64,000 nt of DNA from Botrimarina colliarenosi (GTDB taxonomy: Bacteria; Planctomycetota; Planctomycetia; Pirellulales; Lacipirellulaceae): contig NZ_SJPR01000004.1 in the NCBI RefSeq assembly GCF_007859955.1, positions 310,001-374,000 on the forward strand, in the 5' to 3' direction. A program made the position numbers and the translations under genes. Below the pieces are notes generated by a model. The model had not been told where the DNA came from and made no database searches. It saw only the letters and a program-made list of their open reading frames with translations. Shown here one piece after another: positions 16,304 to 24,184 of the stretch (position 1 is the stretch's first letter; each line of letters begins with the position of its first letter).

Positions 16304-16939
16304 TCAATAGTGGGGCGGCTTTTCGTCGGGCAGGTCCTCCGCTGACGTCTGCACATCGACCAGCCGTTTGACCGTCTGCTCGATATTGTTCTGCCGACGG
16401 GCGGTCTGGTCGGCGGCGTTCCGCATCGCGGTGACGGCTTCGTTGAGGTCCTGCACGAGCTGCTGCTGGTGGGTGATGACCTCCTCGAGTCGCACCACTT
16501 CGTCGGCGAGATTTTGCTCGTCGGCGGGGCCGTCGTCGATTCTCGCGGGCGCCGTCATCGCGGCGAAGGCGACCACGCCCCAGCCCGCCATCATCGCCAG
16601 CCCCCCCAGCGGCACGATGGCGCCGAGCCACCGCCACCCCTCGCCGGCAAACGCCAGCACGTAGAGCAAACCGGAGAAGACGACCACGCCGGCGACTAGC
16701 AGCCAACCCGCCTTCGCCAGCAGGGGCTTCTTCTCCGCCAGCAAGGCGATCGCCAGCACGGCGGCCGCCGTCGCGAGTTGGTAACGCGAGCCGGTGACGA
16801 AGTTATCGACCCGGTGGGCGAGCTCGTCGCCTCCGTAGCCGAGGTCCACGAGGGCGCCTTCAAGCCCGTGCGCCGCGTAGGCGCCAAAGCCAACCGCCGT
16901 CGCGCCCAACAAGCCGGCCGTCAAGAGTAGTCGCTGCAT
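16304..16939 (-). CDS. DUF423 membrane protein fused to a SlyX-like coiled coil
   Basis: A 211-residue protein in two parts. Residues 1-130 are a four-helix membrane domain of the DUF423 family, recognised by GFGAYAAHGLE, SRYQLATAAAVLAIALL, FSGLLYVLA and IVPLGGLAMMAGWGV. Residues 145-211 are a charged coiled coil (VVRLEEVITHQQQLVQDLNE) that ends in DLPDEKPPHY. The PPHY ending plus the heptad pattern match SlyX, normally a separate protein of about 70 residues. The start is ATG 16939 (MQRLLLTAGL); the longer frame runs through a palindrome. It converges with the ArsR gene, 2 bases apart. Function of both parts is unknown. Confidence 0.85.
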   Translation of the reverse strand: MQRLLLTAGLLGATAVGFGAYAAHGLEGALVDLGYGGDELAHRVDNFVTGSRYQLATAAAVLAIALLAEKKPLLAKAGWLLVAGVVVFSGLLYVLAFAGEGWRWLGAIVPLGGLAMMAGWGVVAFAAMTAPARIDDGPADEQNLADEVVRLEEVITHQQQLVQDLNEAVTAMRNAADQTARRQNNIEQTVKRLVDVQTSAEDLPDEKPPHY

Positions 16940-16946
16940 CTCGTTC

Positions 16947-17015
16947 CTTCGCGCCGGGGCGCCTTTGCGTGAGACCAATGGACAAAGCCTCACGCAAAGG
17001 GGCGAAGGCGCGAAG
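16947..17015. repeat. Palindromic repeat (CTTCGCGCC...TTTGCGTGAG type)
   Basis: Arms 16947-16973 and 16989-17015 match at both ends (CTTCGCGCC and CCTTTGCGTGAG) and differ mainly in a six-base centre, with a 15-base loop. It lies directly upstream of the DUF423-SlyX start, where it would form part of the mRNA leader. Confidence 0.7.
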
Positions 17016-17130
17016 GGGGCGCCGCTTCACCACCGCCAACGAAAAAGGGCCGCCGGCGATTGCTCGCCGACGGCCCAGGTTCTCTCTTTCGCGCGGCGGA
17101 ATCAGGGTTCCCGCCCGCGAACGCTCGCTA

Positions 17131-20100
17131 TTAGTTGCCGGCCAAGCCGAGCCGTTGCTCTTCCTCTTCCTGGATGATGATCCGGGGGGTCACCATCATC
17201 ATCAGGCTGTCCGTCTCGCGGCCGATGCCGACGTTACGGAACAGACGGTTGATGTAGGGGACCTTGGAGAGCAGCGGCACGCCAAACTCGCGGCGGCCTT
17301 CGCTGAGCCGCTTGATGCCGCCCAGCAAGACCGTACCGCCGTCCGGCACGCTGACTGTCGTTGTCACCGACACGAACTGGAAGGTCGGCAGCTGCACCGT
17401 GGTGCCAGCGGTGGTGATCTGCTGGTTCTGCGAGGCGTTCGCCTGCTCGTTCGTGCCGTCGTCGTTTGCGTCGGTCGCACTGCTCGAGGCCGACGCGTTG
17501 GTCGTCGTCGAGCCGTCGAACGTAAAGACGTCGACGTCGCCGATCTCGCTGAAGAACGGCACGACCGTCAGTCGGACGTAACGCCGGTCTTCGGAAACGA
17601 CCGCTTGGATCGACATCAGCGTCCCTTCGTTCAGCACCACGATCACCGGCTGCTGGGCGGCGGCGAATTCGCCGACGACCGGCACCACGCTGATCACAAA
17701 CGGCGACTGCGACGTGTCCGACACGAACGCTTGCTGGCCGTTGAACAGCGTCACCTTCGGGGCGTTCAGCACGTTGGTGCGGGTGTCCCCTTGGGCGGCG
17801 TTGATCAAGAAGTAGGCCTCGATGTCGCTGAGGATGGCGAAGCCAAACGTCGCGGCCGAGGTCGGGTTGAACCCGCCGAACTGTGGCTGGGCGATCGGGA
17901 AACTCCCCTGCCGGAAAGGCAGGTCGAGGTCCGCGGTCACCGTCGCCAAGTCACCCACCAGAGGCGCCTGCACACCGACCGTGGCGCCGCTCTGCGTGCG
18001 ACGGATGCCGTTGTTGACCGACTCGCCGAACGACGAGGTCGCGATCGGCGTGGAGGTCTGCGTCAGCTCGTTGGTTCCAAGGATCCGGTCGTTGATGTTC
18101 ATATCGAAGTCGATGCCGATCCGCTCGAAGAAGTCGTCGCTGAGGCGGATAAAGCGGACCTCGATCGTCACCTGCAGGTCTTGCAGTCGGCGCAACTGCT
18201 CGAGCAGGTCGGCGATCTCTTCGTGGACCGACTGCGTCTGGCTCACGACCAGGCTGAGGTTCGTCGCGAAAGGACGGATCTCCGCCTCGCCGCCACCGTT
18301 TTCCGCCCACGTGTCGGACGCGACGGTCGACGTGATCAACTCGATGAGCGAGTCGAAGTCGGCCGACGCGGCGCCACCCAGGCCGCCGGGGCCCGAGGTC
18401 ATCTGCTGCGGAGACGAACCGATCTGCCCCGAGGGGGCGAAGTTCTGCGCGAGCACGTCCGGGTTGCCCGGTCCGCCGGGTCCGTTGGCCAACGAGATCG
18501 GTCCACGGCCGCCCAGTCCGCCGGCGCCCGCGTTGGTGACCGCCAGAGCGTCGTTGATCAGCCCCTGCAGGCCGATGTTGTTGCTCGGCACGAAGTTCGG
18601 GATGGGGATCACGAGGTCCGCGACGTAGTAGACCTCCTTGAAGACCTCGCCGTCGCGGAGCGACTCGCTCGTGATCTTCAGCACCTCGTCCTTGATCGTG
18701 TAGCCCAGGTGGAGCGGATCGAGGATCAGGTTCAACGCGCTCTCTAGCGAGATCTCGCTGTTGATGTTGATCGTCACCGGCGTGTCGCTCGAGACGCCTT
18801 CTTGGTTGAGACCACGCGGGTCGAGGTAGATATCGACGCCGGTCATCTTCGCCAGGGCGTCCATCACCTCGGCCAGCGGCCGGTCGGTGTAGCGGAGTTG
18901 CACCGGCGTCTTCAGACGGTTCTTGATCTCGACTTCACGCGGCGACATGCGTCCCCGCTCACGGGAGATGCTGGACCGCTCTTTGATGTCGCCCCAGTTC
19001 TTGCCGTAGACAATGTCCTTCCCGCCACCGACCAACGGAATCGACGCCTCGTCGACCTTGGCGAGGGCGTTCCAGAACTCCTGGTCCTTCTGCTCGCGGA
19101 TGTCCGAGTTGATCACGCTGCGGCGGAAGAACTTGGCGTTCTCCCACACCTGCATCGCGACCGGATCGTCAGGGGCGAGCTCCTTGAGCCGCCGGGCGAC
19201 CACCTCGGCCTCTTCCAGCTTGTACTCGTCCCGCAAGCCGTTGTACTCGGCGATCAACTCCTGCATCTTCTGACGCTTCCGCTGCTCAGAAGCGTTCTTA
19301 CGGTCGATGTCGCCAATGATGGCGGCGTTCGTCTCGTCGAGCTCGATCTGAGCCTTGTTGCTCTCGATGTAGTCCTGCGTGTCGCTGATCGATCGGGCGA
19401 CGCGGCGGACGAGTTGGTCGCGGTACTCTTGGCTGACGCCCGAGTCCTCAACTTCCTTGCGGGCCGCTTCGAGAATCTCCAGCGAACGGCGCGGGTCCGA
19501 CTCGCGGATCTCACGCGACTCGACCTGGGCCTGGCCCACCGTGCTGGCGAGCTTGCGTGCGAGGACCTGTTGGTCCTTGTCGGCCTCGTCGATCATCGAG
19601 GCGTCGACCGCGTGCCCGGCGAGCGGGGCGGGCTCGCTCGAAGGCGTGCCGCCCAGCATCCGCAGGTGGTCGTCGAGGCGACGCTGGGCGCCGGAGTCGA
19701 GCGAGCCACGGACTTCGCTGGCGGCTTGGAAGCGCTCGAAGGCGCCGTCGTAGTCTTTCTCGCGGAGCTTCTGCTCACCCTCGGCGAGCAGACGCGGGCC
19801 GGCGGTCGGCTCGGCCTGGACCCGTTCGGACGGCAGCGGCAGTTGCGCGAGTCGGGCCGGCGGGGTGTCTGGCGCTACGAGGGCGGCGGCGGGCTGGACG
19901 CCAACGTCGTCTTGCCCGGGGACGTGCAACGCCTGGTGGGCGAAGTTGTCGTACCCCTGCGACCATTCGGCGCCGGCGTTCGTCACGGCCGGGTCGTAGT
20001 ACCGGGTCGGCTGACGCAGCGCGAGGGCGAGCGTCGCCGGGGTGTCCTCACCCTTGCCGAACGCCGAGGCCGGGACCTCGAGTTGGCTGGCGCGGGCCAC

Positions 20101-20373
20101 CAGCTGCTGCGCCCGAGCCGTGTCGCCCGCGGTGATCGCGGCGCGGGCGTCTCGGAGCAGGCGCTGACACGCGAGCTTGGCTTCGTCACCCGCCGTTGGG
20201 GCGGGCGTCGTGGGGGCGAGCGCGTATCGCTGTCCCGAGGCCGGCGTCGCGCCGGTTGGCTTGGGCAACGCACGGGGCTGCGACCCATTGGTCGTTTGCT
20301 GGGCGAGGGCCGGGCCGCTCGCTAGGGCCGCCAAGGCGGCCGCTAGGGCGGCGAACTTCCGTGTCGCGTTCAA
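17131..20373 (-). CDS. Secretin (GspD/PilQ-type outer-membrane pore)
   Basis: A 1080-residue outer-membrane secretin, the pore of a type II secretion or type IV pilus machine. It has a signal peptide (MNATRKFAALAAALAALASG), about 400 residues of periplasmic repeat region with long helices, an STN/N0-like domain (TPVQLRYTDRPLAEVMDAL near residue 490), N-type domains, and the C-terminal secretin barrel ending with GGTVLLGGIKR and GVPLLSKVPYINRLF. The start is a TTG at 20373 because an AAGGAG site lies 7 bases before it and a signal peptide follows at once. It is the last gene of the PilM-PilO-PilP-like series. Confidence 0.92.
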   Translation of the reverse strand: MNATRKFAALAAALAALASGPALAQQTTNGSQPRALPKPTGATPASGQRYALAPTTPAPTAGDEAKLACQRLLRDARAAITAGDTARAQQLVARASQLEVPASAFGKGEDTPATLALALRQPTRYYDPAVTNAGAEWSQGYDNFAHQALHVPGQDDVGVQPAAALVAPDTPPARLAQLPLPSERVQAEPTAGPRLLAEGEQKLREKDYDGAFERFQAASEVRGSLDSGAQRRLDDHLRMLGGTPSSEPAPLAGHAVDASMIDEADKDQQVLARKLASTVGQAQVESREIRESDPRRSLEILEAARKEVEDSGVSQEYRDQLVRRVARSISDTQDYIESNKAQIELDETNAAIIGDIDRKNASEQRKRQKMQELIAEYNGLRDEYKLEEAEVVARRLKELAPDDPVAMQVWENAKFFRRSVINSDIREQKDQEFWNALAKVDEASIPLVGGGKDIVYGKNWGDIKERSSISRERGRMSPREVEIKNRLKTPVQLRYTDRPLAEVMDALAKMTGVDIYLDPRGLNQEGVSSDTPVTININSEISLESALNLILDPLHLGYTIKDEVLKITSESLRDGEVFKEVYYVADLVIPIPNFVPSNNIGLQGLINDALAVTNAGAGGLGGRGPISLANGPGGPGNPDVLAQNFAPSGQIGSSPQQMTSGPGGLGGAASADFDSLIELITSTVASDTWAENGGGEAEIRPFATNLSLVVSQTQSVHEEIADLLEQLRRLQDLQVTIEVRFIRLSDDFFERIGIDFDMNINDRILGTNELTQTSTPIATSSFGESVNNGIRRTQSGATVGVQAPLVGDLATVTADLDLPFRQGSFPIAQPQFGGFNPTSAATFGFAILSDIEAYFLINAAQGDTRTNVLNAPKVTLFNGQQAFVSDTSQSPFVISVVPVVGEFAAAQQPVIVVLNEGTLMSIQAVVSEDRRYVRLTVVPFFSEIGDVDVFTFDGSTTTNASASSSATDANDDGTNEQANASQNQQITTAGTTVQLPTFQFVSVTTTVSVPDGGTVLLGGIKRLSEGRREFGVPLLSKVPYINRLFRNVGIGRETDSLMMMVTPRIIIQEEEEQRLGLAGN

Positions 20374-20577
20374 CTCAACTCTCCTTGTTGCGTTGGATCG
20401 CTTCGGGCGAAGCGCGCGGTGGTCAAAATGACCCTCCGGCGAGCGCCGAGCGCATCCCGATCGGGTCGGTTGGCGTGCTCTATCAGCCACTCGCCGTGGG
20501 CGCGAACGCCCCGCCCACGTGACGCACCTTGCGCACGCAGACCTGTCGGAGAGCGGTGAGGTAGAAGAGCGGCGGGT

Positions 20578-20605
20578 GATTAACCGCTACAGCGGAACCG
20601 GTCAA
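20578..20605 (-). promoter_or_regulatory. Possible sigma-70 promoter for the secretin gene
   Basis: On the minus strand TTGACC (20600-20605) and TTAATC (20578-20583) are separated by 16 bases. It lies in the 305-base gap before the secretin, giving a leader of about 200 bases. The -35 is good and the -10 is moderate. Confidence 0.35.
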
Positions 20606-20678
20606 CACCAGTCCGAAAAGTTTTTCGCCGTGGCCGCCTCAAAGGCCGGGCCGGCAGGCCCCCCTCGGCGTCAAGCTA

Positions 20679-22670
20679 TCACGGCCTGCGACCGCCACCG
20701 AATTCTCCGCCCCCGAAACCGCCTCCAAAGCCGCCGGCGCCCGCCGCCGACTCGTCGAAGGTGTCGCGGAAGCCCTTCACGGTGGCCCGGTCGTCGAGCT
20801 CGTCGTGGACCAGCAACCGGCCCGACGCGTCCATGAACAACGCCTTGGCGGGCGCCTTCATCTTGCCGGGGAGCTCTTCGCCCCCGCTGAAGTCGCACAG
20901 CGTCAGACCGGTGCGGAACTTGAACGAGTCCATCTCGACCAGGTAGCGACCGTCCGGGCTGATCACTTCGGCGTCTTCGACTAGGTTCAGCACCGCGCCG
21001 ATGGGGAACGAATCTTCGATCCCCGCCTTAATGGCCCGCCGGTCTTCGTCGATGCTGTACGACTGGACGAGCAGGTCGACGCTTCCCTCGGCGTAGGCGC
21101 TGCGTCCGCTGGGGAGCTTGGCGCCCGCGATGAAAGCGTCGCCCGCCATCGGCACCGAGATGATCGAGCTCGGCTCGCTCCATTCGGTGGTGGGCCGAGC
21201 GTTGTTCTTCTCGAGCCGCGCCAGCACCTCGGGCGACAACCAGGAGCGGTCGAGTGAGCGGTTGGTGACGAAGTTGTTGACATCTTCCAGCACGAGCTTA
21301 ACGCGGTAGCGGTACTGCCGGCCTGGCTGGACCTCGAAGTCCCAGAAGCGGACCATCGCAAATGGGACGTCGGGGTTGATTGTGAACTCGCCGGTCGCCC
21401 CACGGGCCGAGCCCCCCCGTCCGCCTCCACCGTATTCGCCGCCGCCATAGCCGCCGCGTCCGCCGCCACCGCCGTACTCACCACCAAACTCGCCGCCGCC
21501 GCGCCGCGACACGGCGCCGCGTCCGCCGTACTCGCCGCCGCCCCGTTCGGCGCGGTCGCCGACACGGCCGAACACGTTCCCATCTTCTGGCTCGACGGGA
21601 AGGTCGGCTTCATCGCCGTCGCGGGCCTTGGCGGCCTCGATCGCGTCGGTCTCGGTCTGGAGCGGGGCGTCGTTGTGGACGACATCCGGTCCCCAGTTTT
21701 GTTGCACCAACGGCGCCAACGGCATCGTCAAGATCGGGTGCTCGTAGCGGGCGTCAACCAAGGCGTCGGGATAGGGGATCCAGTCGGCGATCGTTTCGAG
21801 CAGGAAGCGCTCCGACAGAGCGGGGCGGGGCTTCTTGCCAGAGAGGTCGCCGAACTTCACGGTCTCCCATTTCAGCTCACCCTCTTCGCCGGTCACCTCG
21901 GCGCGCTCCGCGAAGAGCCCGATGTAGTAGGGGATATCGCTTGAGGGGTTGTAGCCGCGGGCGTCGCGGAGGGCGTCTTCAAAGATCTTGGCTTGATCGA
22001 GGATCGGGGCCTTGGCCAGCACGCAGGCCGCCGACAAGGCGCGGAAGCGCTCGTAGCCGGTGGTCGGGACCCCTTCTTGCCGATTGCCGCCGGGAATCGG
22101 ACGGATCTTGCGTCCCTGGTCGTCGACGGTGCGTTCGCCATCGGCGCCGACGGCCGGGCCGCCGCCGAGCAATTCGGTCGATCCCCTCTCGCGTTCCGCT
22201 TCCTGTTCCTTACGGAGTTGCTCCGCCTTACGCCGCTCTTCCAACAACCGAGCCTTGCGTTCCTCTTCGCTCTCAAAAGCAAAGATCGCTGTCACGGCGG
22301 TCCCTTCCAGATCGGTCGCGGCAAGGAGCTTCGGATCGACCCGATCGACCGTCGGCGGAACGACGGGCGGGTTGATGGGGTTCTCGGGGTCGTAGGGAGC
22401 GAACGGCAGCTCGTCGAGCTTGTAGGAGACAACCGGAATGGCGGGCTTGAAATCGCCTTTCGGAACCTCGGCGAGTGTCGACCGCTCCCACGCAGCGAGG
22501 GCCGCCTGGGACTGGGAGCTCAGGTCGCCGGGCGACTTCTTGAGCGTCTCCACGCCGAGTGACGAGTAAGCCAGGTAGCCGGCCGCCGCGACCAGCAGCA
22601 GCGCGACGACCTTTTCGACGTGCTGGAGCACGAGCTGCTTGACGCCGCCGCCTTTGTGGTTGCCGGCCAT
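20679..22670 (-). CDS. Glycine-rich PilP-position protein of the pilus/secretion cluster
   Basis: A 663-residue protein with one N-terminal membrane helix (KVVALLLVAAAGYLAYSSLG, residues 18-37) and a long periplasmic part. It contains a charged helical segment (residues 130-165), two regions built of GGGEYGG, GGGEFGG and GGYGG words (near residues 385-435 and at the C-terminus), and a globular region between them with WDFEVQPGRQYRYRVKLVLEDVNNF. Only position and topology suggest a PilP or GspC-like role linking inner-membrane complex and secretin; sequence alone does not prove it. It shares the Gly-Tyr-rich words with its two upstream neighbours. ATG 22670 fits the membrane helix. Confidence 0.75.
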   Translation of the reverse strand: MAGNHKGGGVKQLVLQHVEKVVALLLVAAAGYLAYSSLGVETLKKSPGDLSSQSQAALAAWERSTLAEVPKGDFKPAIPVVSYKLDELPFAPYDPENPINPPVVPPTVDRVDPKLLAATDLEGTAVTAIFAFESEEERKARLLEERRKAEQLRKEQEAERERGSTELLGGGPAVGADGERTVDDQGRKIRPIPGGNRQEGVPTTGYERFRALSAACVLAKAPILDQAKIFEDALRDARGYNPSSDIPYYIGLFAERAEVTGEEGELKWETVKFGDLSGKKPRPALSERFLLETIADWIPYPDALVDARYEHPILTMPLAPLVQQNWGPDVVHNDAPLQTETDAIEAAKARDGDEADLPVEPEDGNVFGRVGDRAERGGGEYGGRGAVSRRGGGEFGGEYGGGGGRGGYGGGEYGGGGRGGSARGATGEFTINPDVPFAMVRFWDFEVQPGRQYRYRVKLVLEDVNNFVTNRSLDRSWLSPEVLARLEKNNARPTTEWSEPSSIISVPMAGDAFIAGAKLPSGRSAYAEGSVDLLVQSYSIDEDRRAIKAGIEDSFPIGAVLNLVEDAEVISPDGRYLVEMDSFKFRTGLTLCDFSGGEELPGKMKAPAKALFMDASGRLLVHDELDDRATVKGFRDTFDESAAGAGGFGGGFGGGEFGGGRRP

Positions 22671-22765
22671 GGCCGTCTTCCGTTGGATTGAGGTGAAGTT
22701 GCTGGTAGGTGGCGACGCGTCAGGCGTCACCGGTCAGGCGCCGTTCCGTAGGGATACAACGAAAC

Positions 22766-24115
22766 TTATTCAACGGCCCCGGCGTCGTCGGACTGGACGA
22801 TCGAGGGGTCGGGTGGATTGAAGATATAAACAATCCCCTGCAGGACCACGGTTCCCTTCGTCGGCTGGCGGTCGAACACCGCGACCTCGCCCGAACCGAC
22901 ACTCGACCCGCTCGCACGGCCCCCCTCCCCTTCGGGGTTGAAGCGGACCTGATCGACCTCGACCTGCAGCGGGGCGTTCGCCAGTTCCCACATGAGCTTC
23001 GCTAGGTAGCGGGTGTCCATCTCGAGGGTCATCCGGACCGGCAGTCGCTTGAACTCGCGGCCGAACTTGAAGTCCTCGGGGACGTCCGGGATGGGGGCGC
23101 CGGTGTCGTCGATGTAGCGGCCGGCCAACAGGGCGTTGGCGCCGCCGCCCCCGCCTTCGGCGCCGAACTCGCCGCCGTAGCCACCGCGGCTGAATTCACC
23201 GCCGTAGCCGCCCCCTTCGGCGCCTAGCTCGCTGCCGTAGCCACCGCCGTTGAATTCACCGCCGTAGCCGCCCGCACTCGTCGACTCGCTGGCGTCGGGC
23301 GCGACGAGGGTGCGACCCGTGGCGTCGCCGCCGCCGGCGGCTTGGCCGACTTTCATCTCGACAATCGTTTGCACGGCGGCGCGGTCGCGTCGGCTGGCGC
23401 CGGTCGATTCGTTCGTGTCGGCGATCGCTTGTAGCAAGGTCCGATAGACCCACAGGTCTTCCTGGAGCAGCCAGATCTCGATGGGCGAGGGGACTGTTTC
23501 GGGGACCAGTCGGGCCCTCAACTCGCCCTGATCAAGCCATTGCACGAGATGCGTTTCGAGCGGCTCGCCGTCGTCGCCGACGGCGCCGCTGTACTCGCCC
23601 CCGCCGAACTCGCCGCCTCCGCCGCGACCGCCCCGCTGACCGCCTCCGCCCTCTTCGGCGTAGAGCTCGGCGTCGACGATCTCCACCAGCGAGGGAAAGG
23701 TCTCTTTGATGTAGTTGAGGTACTCCTCGCGCCGTTTCGAAGAGATCGAGTCGCCGAACTTCGCATCCTTTACCGCTTCGACGAATCGGTCGCCAAGTTC
23801 GGGCGGCCAGATCAGGACGTTTTCTTTCTGCACCCGGTAGAGGTCTTCCCACTCGCGGAGCACGTCCGCGGCAAGCTTCTGCGTCTCGATCTGCTGCTTG
23901 CGGTTGATGTCGTCGTTCGGCTTGAAGGGCTGATTCTGGATGGAGCCGACCGCGCTAAACTCGCCGTCGATCTTGGTGCGGGCGGCCTTGGTCTGGCTGG
24001 CGACCGACGACGACGACGTGTACCAGACGCCGAGCGTGGCGATGACGACGACGAGCGACAGCACCCAGAAGTGGTGCTTCTGGAGCCAAGCGAGGGCGAC
24101 TTTAACCTGGTCCAT
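22766..24115 (-). CDS. PilO-like inner-membrane protein with glycine-rich linker
   Basis: A 449-residue protein: short cytoplasmic start, one membrane helix (FWVLSLVVVIATLGVWYTSS, residues 16-35), a coiled-coil stretch, then a periplasmic part. A Gly/Tyr/Phe-rich segment of EYSG and GYGGEF words occurs twice, near residues 155-180 and 280-325. After it comes a small domain with LPVRMTLEMDTRYLAKLMWEL, which is the ferredoxin-like fold region expected in PilO/GspM proteins. The order after a PilM-PilN fusion supports PilO. It is separated from the next gene by 95 bases. Confidence 0.75.
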   Translation of the reverse strand: MDQVKVALAWLQKHHFWVLSLVVVIATLGVWYTSSSSVASQTKAARTKIDGEFSAVGSIQNQPFKPNDDINRKQQIETQKLAADVLREWEDLYRVQKENVLIWPPELGDRFVEAVKDAKFGDSISSKRREEYLNYIKETFPSLVEIVDAELYAEEGGGGQRGGRGGGGEFGGGEYSGAVGDDGEPLETHLVQWLDQGELRARLVPETVPSPIEIWLLQEDLWVYRTLLQAIADTNESTGASRRDRAAVQTIVEMKVGQAAGGGDATGRTLVAPDASESTSAGGYGGEFNGGGYGSELGAEGGGYGGEFSRGGYGGEFGAEGGGGGANALLAGRYIDDTGAPIPDVPEDFKFGREFKRLPVRMTLEMDTRYLAKLMWELANAPLQVEVDQVRFNPEGEGGRASGSSVGSGEVAVFDRQPTKGTVVLQGIVYIFNPPDPSIVQSDDAGAVE

Positions 24116-24184
24116 GGGAGGGCCGTTGGCTGAATCGGTTGACGGTGAACGGGGGAGTGGAGCGTGCTGGGGTCGCTGACTTCG

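Noticed and set aside
16969..20325. Long plus-strand frames opposite the secretin gene
   Set aside because: The secretin has clear family motifs on the minus strand; the opposite frames are compositional artefacts.
21360..21550. Repetitive codons suggestive of a CRISPR or minisatellite array
   Set aside because: They are Gly-Gly-Tyr/Glu coding repeats in frame with the PilP-position gene, irregular in spacing and without unique spacers.
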